A stretch of 21,323 nt of DNA from Dehalococcoidia bacterium (GTDB lineage: Bacteria > Chloroflexota > Dehalococcoidia > GIF9 > AB-539-J10). This document shows positions 1-6,581 of the stretch, one piece after another. The notes beneath the pieces are model-generated. The model made no database searches. It worked only from the letters and a program-made list of their open reading frames with translations, and was not told the origin of the DNA. A program made the translations under genes and the position numbers. The stretch's first letter is position 1; each line of letters opens with the position of its first letter. The DNA lies in assembly GCA_030612345.1 (NCBI GenBank), contig JAUWOB010000001.1, forward strand, positions 1-21,323, read 5' to 3'.

Positions 1-23
1 GCGGCTATCAGCGTCTTCCTCAT
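1..23 (-). CDS. 5' end of an unidentified gene, running off the left edge
   Basis: Only the first seven codons are inside the window; they read MRKTLIA on the minus strand. The start is well supported: the complement of 28-34 is GGAGGTG, a near-perfect Shine-Dalgarno sequence 4 bases before the ATG. The basic start followed by hydrophobic residues would suit a signal peptide or lipoprotein leader, but seven residues cannot identify a family. About 185 bases upstream there is a pair of 11-bp-spaced direct repeats of the PhoP-box kind, and the leader contains a stable hairpin. A regulated exported protein, for example a phosphate-binding protein, is therefore possible but unproven. Confidence 0.6.
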
Positions 24-123
24 GTTTCACCTCCATATTCCTGCATTCTTGGTTGTCCCTTCGCTTATGTACCCTCCCGAGGCCTTTCACCTATCAAGAC
101 TGGCACTCTATTTGCAGTCCCTT

Positions 124-153
124 CTCGGCGGGAACCAAGTCCCCCCTGCCGAG
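124..153 (-). promoter_or_regulatory. Hairpin in the leader of the left-edge gene
   Basis: On the minus strand CTCGGC (148-153) pairs with GCCGAG (124-129). The stem continues through GGG/CCC past one bulged base, and the loop is about 11 bases. It lies roughly 100 bases upstream of the minus-strand start codon at 23, with no T-run after it. A structured 5' leader or RNA stability element is more likely than a terminator. It does not match a riboswitch that I recognise. Confidence 0.3.
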
Positions 154-183
154 CTCTGACAAGGTCTGCCCAAGAACATTGAC

Positions 184-225
184 CTTGTAGTAAGAGTAGC
201 ACGCATTTGTTAATATCCCGTTAAT
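184..225 (-). promoter_or_regulatory. Possible activated promoter with 11-bp direct repeats (Pho-box-like)
   Basis: On the minus strand TTAACG (219-224) and TTAACA (208-213) form direct repeats with an 11-base period. The second repeat can serve as a -35 element (5 of 6 consensus bases). A TACAAG -10-like sequence lies 18 bases further on (184-189). Two tandem TTAACA-type repeats at 11-bp spacing, overlapping a -35, is the arrangement described for PhoP/PhoB-type response regulators. The target would be the gene leaving the left edge. The match is short, so this is tentative. Confidence 0.3.
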
Positions 226-738
226 TCTCACTGCCGGCAAGAGGAAATCACTCAGTTCGTGGAAAACTGACGTGCCGTGACGCGAAATCGTCGCTCTCCC
301 TCGGCTACCTCCTGCCTCCAGACTTTCATGCGGGCCTCAAACGCATTTCAAATGGCACGCATCAGATGATTGGATGACAGGGCTGTTTCCCTGTGCACTT
401 AATGCCTTGCACCTGATCATACGTCTGAGCTTTGTCACTTCTCGTTGTTAAGAAGACAACAACCGGGTGATTACGTTCCAGCCCGGCAAGAATCAGGCCA
501 AGAACCATTGAAAGCTGTTAGTGAGGACGGCAGGCTATTTGACCTGTGCTACAATGAAAGCGATGACCGCTGGCCTGTTGTCGCAAGGTTGGCAGTCGAG
601 CTTTCCGCGGGAGGGGCCCACCGAACTCGTAATGGCGAAGCTTGTCAAGCAGATGTGGTAATCCGCATTCGGTACTGCTTCCCGGGTTTGGAGATATCGC
701 CGGTGTAATATTCCACGTCACGCGGCTTGGGGCGCAAT

Positions 739-876
739 ATGACTAGCAGGCGGAAGAGAAGACAGTCCGAACGCAGGCTTGCCAAAGCTGGCAGACGTAA
801 TCCGACCACGATTTGGACTATCCTGATTATCGCCCTGGTGGTCGTGGCGGTCGGCCTGGCCCGGACTTGCCGATAA
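739..876 (+). CDS. 45-residue Arg-rich single-pass membrane protein
   Basis: This short frame encodes 45 residues starting MTSRRKRRQSERR. The first 20 residues are strongly basic (nine Arg and two Lys). Residues about 23-41 (TIWTILIIALVVVAVGLA) form one clear transmembrane helix, and the tail is RTCR. A basic head followed by one helix predicts a cytoplasmic N-terminus (positive-inside rule). The upstream TTGGGG is at best a weak ribosome binding site. The gene points towards the acyl-CoA dehydrogenase gene, which lies on the opposite strand. I know no family for it. The well-formed charge and helix pattern favours a real small protein over a chance frame. Confidence 0.5.
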   Translation: MTSRRKRRQSERRLAKAGRRNPTTIWTILIIALVVVAVGLARTCR

Positions 877-888
877 CCCTAGGGCAGG

Positions 889-915
889 AAAAATGCATCA
901 CTGTTAATCCACAGT
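889..915 (-). terminator. Possible weak terminator after the CoA-catabolism genes
   Basis: Downstream of the acyl-CoA dehydrogenase stop, the minus strand contains ACTGT (911-915), a 6-base loop and ACAGT (900-904). TTTTT follows six bases later (889-893). The stem is only 5 bp, so termination would be weak. The position, between two converging genes, is sensible. Confidence 0.3.
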
Positions 916-960
916 CACCTGCTGGGCGACTGGAGCGACTCTTCTAGGGTGCGCTGTTGT

Positions 961-2124
961 CTAGATTCCCCTTCCCGCCACGCCGATGTTACGGGCAATC
1001 ACGATGCGTAGTATTTCCGACGTTCCCTCCCCGATCTCAAGCAGCCTCTGGTCCCGATATAGTCTCTCGACTTCATAGTCCTTCATCAGCCCGTATCCTC
1101 CATGGAGTTGCACCGCGTGATGGACACAGCGACGCATGACCTCGGAACAAAACAGTTTTGCCATGGCCGCCTCCTTAGTAATGGGACGCCCATTTTCCCG
1201 TAGCCAGCAGGCCTTGTAGAGCAGATTCCTGGCTGCCTCGATCTCTAAGGCCATGTCGGCCAGCTTGAAAGCGTTGACTTGAAAGGAAGCGATCGGCCGC
1301 CCGAACTGGATGCGCGAATTCGCGTACTGCAAGGCCAGTTCGAAAGCCGCCTGAGACCCGCCCAATCCCATGGCGCCAATGCTGAGACGCCCACCGTCCA
1401 GTGTCGCGAGCATCTGACGGAAGCCATCCCCTCTTCTACCCAGAAGGCTTTCCTTCGGTACGACGCAATCGTCGAAAAAAAGCTCACCCGTGTTAGACGC
1501 TCGCCACATCATCTTGTCCTTCATCTCCTTGGCTGTCAAGCCAGGTGTGCCGCTGGGAACAATAAAGCAGCTGATCTCTGGCTTGCCATCCTCATGCTTA
1601 CCCGTGACCGCCTGGACAACAATAACGCCCGTCAACTGACAAGCTGAGTTGGTGATGAAGATCTTCTGCCCGTTGATAGTCCAATGACCTGTGTCAAGTG
1701 TTGCGATGGTTCGAGAGCTGCCAGCGTCGGAGCCAGCGTCAGGTTCGGTCAGCCCGAACGCAGCCAGGCACTCCCCAGAGCAGAGCCTGGGAAGCCATTC
1801 TTGTTTTTGCTTCTCGTCACCGAAATAGTAGATGGGCCCGATTCCCAAGGAGTTTCCGGCAGCGATAGTAGCGGCCTGGGAACCATCGACCCTGGCCAGT
1901 TCCTCAACCGCGATTGCATACGAAACGTAGCCCATATTTGACCCGCCGTACTTCTCCGGAACAAAGCAACCCAGCAACCCCAGGTCCGCCATTTTGCGCG
2001 TCAGCTCGACAGAGAACTGCTCCTTTTCGTCCAGCTCTCGGGCCATCGGAGCAATCTCACTTTCAGCGAAGGCCCGGATCGACTGGCGGGTTAGATTCTG
2101 TGCCTCACTTAAATCGAAATCCAT
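961..2124 (-). CDS. Acyl-CoA dehydrogenase
   Basis: A 387-residue FAD-dependent acyl-CoA dehydrogenase, the usual length. It would oxidise an acyl-CoA to the trans-2-enoyl-CoA and pass electrons to electron-transfer flavoprotein. The N-terminal helical domain covers about 1-118. The first family signature lies at 122-133 (AAFGLTEPDAGSD), in front of the beta domain. RIQFGRP (271-277) starts the C-terminal helical domain, and the second signature is QLHGGYGLMKDYEVERLYRD (339-358). The catalytic base is predicted to be Glu366 in LEIGEGTSEI, the position used by short/medium-chain enzymes. The start is set by AAAGGA about 8 bases upstream. It is the last gene of the minus-strand cluster, 157 bases after the ligase gene. 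The substrate cannot be read from the sequence, but the neighbours suggest the acid activated by that ligase. Confidence 0.93.
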   Translation of the reverse strand: MDFDLSEAQNLTRQSIRAFAESEIAPMARELDEKEQFSVELTRKMADLGLLGCFVPEKYGGSNMGYVSYAIAVEELARVDGSQAATIAAGNSLGIGPIYYFGDEKQKQEWLPRLCSGECLAAFGLTEPDAGSDAGSSRTIATLDTGHWTINGQKIFITNSACQLTGVIVVQAVTGKHEDGKPEISCFIVPSGTPGLTAKEMKDKMMWRASNTGELFFDDCVVPKESLLGRRGDGFRQMLATLDGGRLSIGAMGLGGSQAAFELALQYANSRIQFGRPIASFQVNAFKLADMALEIEAARNLLYKACWLRENGRPITKEAAMAKLFCSEVMRRCVHHAVQLHGGYGLMKDYEVERLYRDQRLLEIGEGTSEILRIVIARNIGVAGRGI

Positions 2125-2143
2125 AAGCCATCCTTTCCAGGGA

Positions 2144-2159
2144 TACTCTCCGTAGAGTA
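2144..2159. promoter_or_regulatory. 16-bp inverted repeat just upstream of the acyl-CoA dehydrogenase ribosome binding site
   Basis: TACTCT-CCGT-AGAGTA is a perfect 6-bp inverted repeat with a 4-base centre. It lies about 20 bases before the dehydrogenase start codon and directly upstream of its Shine-Dalgarno sequence. It could be an operator for a dimeric repressor or an mRNA hairpin in the ligase-dehydrogenase spacer. No regulator gene is nearby. Confidence 0.3.
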
Positions 2160-2265
2160 CGCGTAAGAAGCAGCGTCTGAGGAGTCACCCGTTTATCGTG
2201 GAGCAACTTGAAGCGGTGACACTGTTGCCCTTTCTGGCTGCACTCAGTCTTGCTGTTCTTCTCGC

Positions 2266-2277
2266 CTCTTATAAGAG
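2266..2277. repeat. 12-bp perfect palindrome next to the ligase stop codon
   Basis: CTCTTATAAGAG is perfectly self-complementary and begins four bases after the minus-strand stop of the synthetase gene. It has no T-run and its loop would be very tight, so it is not a convincing terminator. A protein-binding site or chance are both possible. Confidence 0.25.
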
Positions 2278-2281
2278 CGGA

Positions 2282-4246
2282 CTAAGATCTGAGCACCCCT
2301 TCTTCAATAAGCTTCTCATAGCAATCCAGGCATTGGGGATTGGCCAGTGCATCTCTGTTCAGAACAGGTCTACCATGAACTATGTTTGTGACAGCACTTT
2401 CGACTTTCTTCATGTTCATAGTATACGGGATATCAGGCACCTGGATGATCATAGCTGGCATATGCCTCGGGGAAGCGTTCTCCCGCAGAGTGTTTCTGAT
2501 CCTAGTCCTCAAATCGTCGGTCAGATCACATCCTTCGGCGAGTTTGACAAACAGAATGATGCGCTGGTCTCCCTCCCAGTTCTGCCCTATGGCCAGGCTA
2601 TCAGCGACTTGGTCAAGTTTCTCGACCTGATTGTATATTTCCGCTGTGCCAATGCGAACGCCGGACGGCTTTAACACCGAATCAGAGCGCCCGCAGAAAG
2701 TGAACCCGCCGGTATCACCATGACGCATAACATAGTCACCATGACGCCATACGCGGGGATATACTTCGAAATAAGCCTCCCTGTATTTTCTACCGTCAGG
2801 ATCATCCCAGAAATAGAGGGGCATCGATGGCGCCGCAGCCTCGCAGACGAGTTCACCCTCGCGGTCCACTATCGGCTTACCCGTTTCATCATAGACGTTC
2901 ACCTTCATGCCCAAAGCAGCTCCCTGGAGTTCCCCTGCATACACCGGACTGATGGGATTGCCTGCACAGAAGCAGCCGTTGATGTCTGTCCCTCCGGAGA
3001 TGGAGTTGAACCACAAATCCCCCTTGATTTGTCTATAAACATACTCGAAGCCATCACACGAGAGAGGAGAGCCGGTCTGAGATATCTCCTGTAGAGACGA
3101 CAAGTCATAGTCTTTTCCGGGTGTTGCTCCTTCGCCCTTAAGGTAGTTGATGTAGCTGGCGCTGCACCCGAAAACGGTTACCTTCTCGTCCTGAAGCAAT
3201 TTCCACATGGCACCACCATCAGGATAATTGGGATTGCCGTCATACAAGACCAGAGTGTTTCCTACGGCCAAAGAGCTTACCATCCAGTTCCACATCATCC
3301 AGCTACAGGTTGTAATGTAGAACAGAACATCTTCTCGTTTGAGATCCGTGTGGAGCATAAGCTCCTTCAACTGGTTGATCAGGATTCCTCCGGCTCCCTG
3401 AACCATGCACTTGGGCTTGCCGGTCGTTCCGGAGGAGAACATGACATATAAAGGATGGTCGAAAGGCAGCTGTTCAAACTGGACCTCAAGCCCCGTTTCT
3501 GCAGCCAGGAAGTCGGCATAATGCACGGAGTTAGGAACATGGCTGATGTTAGCTTTCTGTCCTGTGTATGAGGCTACTACGACCTTTTCAACGGCAGGTA
3601 TTGCCTTGGCGATGCCCGCGGCATTGGACAGAGAATCGAAAGGCTTCCCCTTGTAGAAATATCCATCAACGGTGAACAAGACCTTCGGTGCTATCTGCCC
3701 AAGGCGGTCGACTGCTGCCTCCAGCCCGATATCCGTAGCACAGGAGGCCCAGGTAGCACCAATACTGGTAGTGGCAAGCATGCCGATGATTGTCTCCATC
3801 ATATTGGGCATGTAGGCTGCCACCCTATCACCCGGACGGACTCCTACCTGACGAAGGGACTTCTCCAGGCGTGCCACGCCATCGTAGAGCTCCGCATAGC
3901 TGATGCTGGCTCTTCTCTGCGTTTCTCCCCTGAAGACAAGAGCGGTACGATTATCTCTATGTCTGAGCAGATTCTCCGCGAAGTTTAGCCGCGCTCCGGC
4001 AAACCATTTGGCACCGGGCATTTTGCTTACGTCATCGATGACAGAATCGTAACCTTTGGATGCCCTGATCTCAGCAAAATCCCATACCCGTGCCCAGAAG
4101 TCGGAGGGGTTGCTTACGGACCAGGCATAGAGCTCATGGTAAGAAGTACAGTTCGTGCCGTATCGTCTGGTGACCAGGTCGATAAACCTGGTCATATTAG
4201 AATTCCTTTTGCGTTCCTTCGACGGCTCCCAGAGAGGCAATCTCAT
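2282..4246 (-). CDS. Acetoacetyl-CoA synthetase family ligase
   Basis: A 654-residue AMP-forming acyl-CoA synthetase of the acetoacetyl-CoA synthetase type (normally about 650 residues). It couples ATP cleavage to thioester formation between CoA and acetoacetate or a related acid. The N-terminal PLWEPSKER...NMTRF is characteristic of the family and, with AAGGA in front of the ATG, supports the start at 4246 over the internal Met18. Further motifs are the phosphate loop SSGTTGKPK (271-279), the adenine motif ISGGTDI (416-422), GDYV (503-506) and the hinge GRSDSVLKPSGVRIG (519-533). The predicted adenylation lysine is Lys613 in TMNMKKVE, where relatives usually have SGKK. In this cluster it may activate a substrate other than free acetoacetate. 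It lies 172 bases after the DUF35 gene and 157 before the dehydrogenase, in the same direction. Confidence 0.9.
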   Translation of the reverse strand: MRLPLWEPSKERKRNSNMTRFIDLVTRRYGTNCTSYHELYAWSVSNPSDFWARVWDFAEIRASKGYDSVIDDVSKMPGAKWFAGARLNFAENLLRHRDNRTALVFRGETQRRASISYAELYDGVARLEKSLRQVGVRPGDRVAAYMPNMMETIIGMLATTSIGATWASCATDIGLEAAVDRLGQIAPKVLFTVDGYFYKGKPFDSLSNAAGIAKAIPAVEKVVVASYTGQKANISHVPNSVHYADFLAAETGLEVQFEQLPFDHPLYVMFSSGTTGKPKCMVQGAGGILINQLKELMLHTDLKREDVLFYITTCSWMMWNWMVSSLAVGNTLVLYDGNPNYPDGGAMWKLLQDEKVTVFGCSASYINYLKGEGATPGKDYDLSSLQEISQTGSPLSCDGFEYVYRQIKGDLWFNSISGGTDINGCFCAGNPISPVYAGELQGAALGMKVNVYDETGKPIVDREGELVCEAAAPSMPLYFWDDPDGRKYREAYFEVYPRVWRHGDYVMRHGDTGGFTFCGRSDSVLKPSGVRIGTAEIYNQVEKLDQVADSLAIGQNWEGDQRIILFVKLAEGCDLTDDLRTRIRNTLRENASPRHMPAMIIQVPDIPYTMNMKKVESAVTNIVHGRPVLNRDALANPQCLDCYEKLIEEGVLRS

Positions 4247-4418
4247 GCTATCCTTGACCTCTGCATTGGTCTGGCATAGTCTACGGCCAGCGTTGAACCG
4301 GTGTGCTTGACTTGTTCTCAGGCACCCATGGACAGGCCTTGTCTGGACCAGGCCAGCCTAGAAGCTCCCCTTTGTCCTCGCTCAGTATGTCCGTCTCTAC
4401 GTTCTGAGGACTTAACGA

Positions 4419-4922
4419 TCATCCTTCGTAAGGAATCCAGTATATATCAAGAATCGTGTTGGTGGAATCTTCGGTACGAAAGCAGGCCTTCACCCTCATG
4501 CCTATCTCTGGTGTTCCGTATTGCAGATAGCCCTTGAATATGGTGCACACGCCGGGCAACTCAACGTCAATCTGGAAGTAAGGGGTAGTCATTTCTATGC
4601 CGGTGCCAGCATATTCGACACGCGCGTAGGTATGCACCGTGCCAACGATAGGCTGGGGCAGTTCCTCCCAAGTCATGGGCTGGTTGCAGTCAGGACAGTC
4701 AGCCCGCGGCGGAAGCCATAGCCCATCCTCCCCACACTCAGGATTAACACATCTGGTGGCCAGAAGTCTGCCCTCCGTCAAACCTGTGAAGAACGGTGAG
4801 AGTTTTCCATATGTATGCCTGTGGATCAAGCTCCTTGGCCACTCTATTACCTTGGCTGGTTCAGACTGAAGCACCTTTGCCGGTTTGCCAATGTATTTGG
4901 TTATCTTCTCTCCTGCAGTCAT
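4419..4922 (-). CDS. DUF35-type zinc-ribbon/OB-fold protein, partner of the thiolase-like protein
   Basis: A 167-residue acyl-CoA-associated OB-fold protein. The rubredoxin-like zinc ribbon uses Cys58, Cys63, Cys76 and Cys79 (spacing CX4C...CX2C). The OB fold follows from about 90 to 165 (IVGTVHTYARVEY through YFQIDVELPG and IGMRVKACF). A longer frame reaches 4982, but the ATG at 4922 has an AAGGAG ribosome binding site at good spacing and lies just past the thiolase-like stop, leaving 11 bases between them. Such proteins form complexes with thiolase-superfamily subunits: in archaea they channel acetoacetyl-CoA to HMG-CoA synthase, and in steroid-degrading actinobacteria the ChsH2 DUF35 domain supports the aldolase Ltp2. 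The tight pairing here implies the same kind of complex. Confidence 0.88.
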   Translation of the reverse strand: MTAGEKITKYIGKPAKVLQSEPAKVIEWPRSLIHRHTYGKLSPFFTGLTEGRLLATRCVNPECGEDGLWLPPRADCPDCNQPMTWEELPQPIVGTVHTYARVEYAGTGIEMTTPYFQIDVELPGVCTIFKGYLQYGTPEIGMRVKACFRTEDSTNTILDIYWIPYEG

Positions 4923-4933
4923 AGTTTTCTCCT

Positions 4934-6304
4934 TCAAAAAGCCTTCTTGAGAATGCCTACTGTTACATGCGACCCCACGCAAGCGTGAGATACCCAGAGT
5001 GCATGTTTAGCATCAGATACCTGAAGGCTCCTCCAATCTTCGGGCTTTTTCTTGCCAAAGGATTTCCAAATCTTAGGGTCGCCATGGAACTTATCATATT
5101 TGCCCTGTATTTGCCAGAGGCACTCGACTCCCTGAAAGATGCCAGTTGCCCCTACAGCATGCATGGTGCCTATCAACCCTCCGGACAGATTGGCCGGGCA
5201 TTTACCGCCAAGATAGGCGTCTCCAGATTCAATATAATCAGGCTCCTGTCCATAGGGACGGAGTCCAATGTCTCCGTAGGTTTGAATGTCACTTATGGTA
5301 AATGCATCATGCAGCTCCACTAGGTCAAGCTCTTCAAGCGGGTCAGTGATGCCAGCCATTCCGTAGGCGAAATAGGCAGCAAATCGTGCTGCAGCGAAGC
5401 TCTCAAAGCCCGGCCAGCGCTGCCCCTCCTTCTTGCGCAGACCCTTATACATATCGGGTGTCTCATGTGGCAGCAATGGGATTTCCATGTCGCGGCGATC
5501 CGCTACCCTCAAGGTATGGCTCCCACCGGCGATAGAAAGCTCGCAAGGTTTATCTGTTAGCTGATAGGCAGTCTTCTCGTCGCACAGTAACATGCAGGCG
5601 GCACCATCTGTCATGGCACAGCATTCCAAGAAACGTAACGGGTAGGTTGACATCGGGCTGTTGAGGACATCCTGAATCGTGTATTTGCCCGGCTGCTGGG
5701 AATATGGAGAGTAGTAGGCGTAGAGGTGATTCTTGACAGCCACCTTGGCTCTAGTCTCCTCCGAGAGATTGTAGGCCCAGGCAAAACGGACGGCCATAGG
5801 AGCGTAGTAGGCAGCATAAATGCGGGAAAGCCTGGTCTCAAAGTCTTTGCAGGCTGCATTGGCAATGTAGTAGTTGCCGGTTCGCGTATCCACTTCGGAC
5901 ATGCGCTCCCAGCCTACTGCCAGAGCCACATCAGCGTATCCGCTGGCTATCGCCATAGCCGCTGTTAGCACTGTGGAGCCACCAGTAGCCCCACCAGTCT
6001 TAATACCTATATCATACATGGGATCAAGACCGAGATAGTCAGTGACCTTGGCTTCGCACAAGAGTTGGTCCTGAAAGTGGTCGGAAAAACTACCGCAGGC
6101 AAGGAAGTTGATTAATCCCTTGATTTCTACCGGAGAGAGCTTCAAATCGTTGTTCTCCAACATCTGCCGGAATGCCACCATCACTTGCTCTTCTAGCTTC
6201 ATTTCCGGGCAGAACTTCTTGTATTCTGTCACGCCCCCGGCAACGGCAAATACCTTTCTGTTCCATTTCGGAATGCGCCGATTACCTTCCTTCAGAACAA
6301 TCAT
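4934..6304 (-). CDS. Thiolase-superfamily protein without the nucleophilic cysteine (lipid-transfer/Ltp2-like)
   Basis: A 456-residue thiolase-fold protein of the SCP2/lipid-transfer thiolase group. The segment IKTGGATGGSTV (101-112) aligns with the loop that carries the nucleophilic Cys in classical thiolases. The Cys position falls on Gly105, so covalent acyl-enzyme chemistry is unlikely. ELHDAF (331-335) corresponds to the second active-site loop, MHAVGATG (381-388) to the GHP-GATG loop, and HACVGSH (440-446) to the C-terminal Cys loop. AAAGGAG lies 8 bases before the ATG. The gene is followed 11 bases later by the DUF35 gene. Ltp2-ChsH2, a cysteine-less thiolase-DUF35 pair, is a retro-aldolase that releases an acyl-CoA from a 3-hydroxyacyl-CoA. 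That is the most attractive model here, but a non-catalytic or thiolase role is not excluded. Confidence 0.85.
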   Translation of the reverse strand: MIVLKEGNRRIPKWNRKVFAVAGGVTEYKKFCPEMKLEEQVMVAFRQMLENNDLKLSPVEIKGLINFLACGSFSDHFQDQLLCEAKVTDYLGLDPMYDIGIKTGGATGGSTVLTAAMAIASGYADVALAVGWERMSEVDTRTGNYYIANAACKDFETRLSRIYAAYYAPMAVRFAWAYNLSEETRAKVAVKNHLYAYYSPYSQQPGKYTIQDVLNSPMSTYPLRFLECCAMTDGAACMLLCDEKTAYQLTDKPCELSIAGGSHTLRVADRRDMEIPLLPHETPDMYKGLRKKEGQRWPGFESFAAARFAAYFAYGMAGITDPLEELDLVELHDAFTISDIQTYGDIGLRPYGQEPDYIESGDAYLGGKCPANLSGGLIGTMHAVGATGIFQGVECLWQIQGKYDKFHGDPKIWKSFGKKKPEDWRSLQVSDAKHALWVSHACVGSHVTVGILKKAF

Positions 6305-6581
6305 CTACATAACTCCTTTCTCTTCTCTGTCTCTTGACAACACCAGTGCTCCTGTTAACCATAACCGCCCTCAACACAGCATCAGTGCGTTTCATTACAT
6401 ATGCTTTGCGAGGCCAGCGTTTCTCCAGGTGCCAGCGCCTGAGCGTCAATGCATGCCCAAGAACGACTATACCATGGGCAATCAGCTTAGGATCATCAAT
6501 ACCAGGCTCACCCTCTTCAGACAATTCTCAACCGCATGATTGAACGAGCATTCAATCTGCAGCTGTCGCTGAACTATATCA
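6305..6581. other. Spacer between crotonase and thiolase-like genes with shifting coding-like frames
   Basis: The minus strand of this 277-base spacer shows protein-like but discontinuous frames. One, overlapping the crotonase 3' end, reads MLPVNARPSLARDITARLDA and runs to about 6482. Another runs from about 6524 to 6282 and includes GIDDPKLIAHGIVVLGHAL. Neither has a clear ribosome binding site of its own, except that the AAAGGAG used by the thiolase-like gene lies at its end. It may be the remains of a small frameshifted gene, or unstructured spacer. I recognise no family. Confidence 0.25.

Larger units (their letters stand above)
24..738. other. Gene-poor stretch between the left-edge gene and the 45-residue membrane protein
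   Basis: Apart from the leader hairpin and the putative promoter of the left-edge gene, I see no convincing gene here. An 87-codon open frame from a TTG at 445 to 708 has no ribosome binding site and no recognisable motif. It is also overlapped by an equally long open frame on the other strand. TGCTACAAT at 547-555 resembles an extended -10 box but has no matching -35. No RNA gene was recognised. Confidence 0.4.

Noticed and set aside
547..555. TGCTACAAT resembling an extended -10 promoter
   Set aside because: No -35 partner at 16-18 bases, and no gene within a reasonable distance except the 45-residue frame about 185 bases away.
445..708. 87-codon plus-strand open frame starting with TTG
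   Set aside because: It has no ribosome binding site, motif or membrane segment. An equally long frame runs on the opposite strand.
2198..2674. 158-codon plus-strand open frame with a hydrophobic start
   Set aside because: It lies mostly antisense to the 3' end of the synthetase gene. No ribosome binding site or family motif was found.
4923..4982. Longer N-terminus for the DUF35 protein
   Set aside because: It would overlap the thiolase-like gene and lacks a ribosome binding site. The ATG at 4922 has a strong one.
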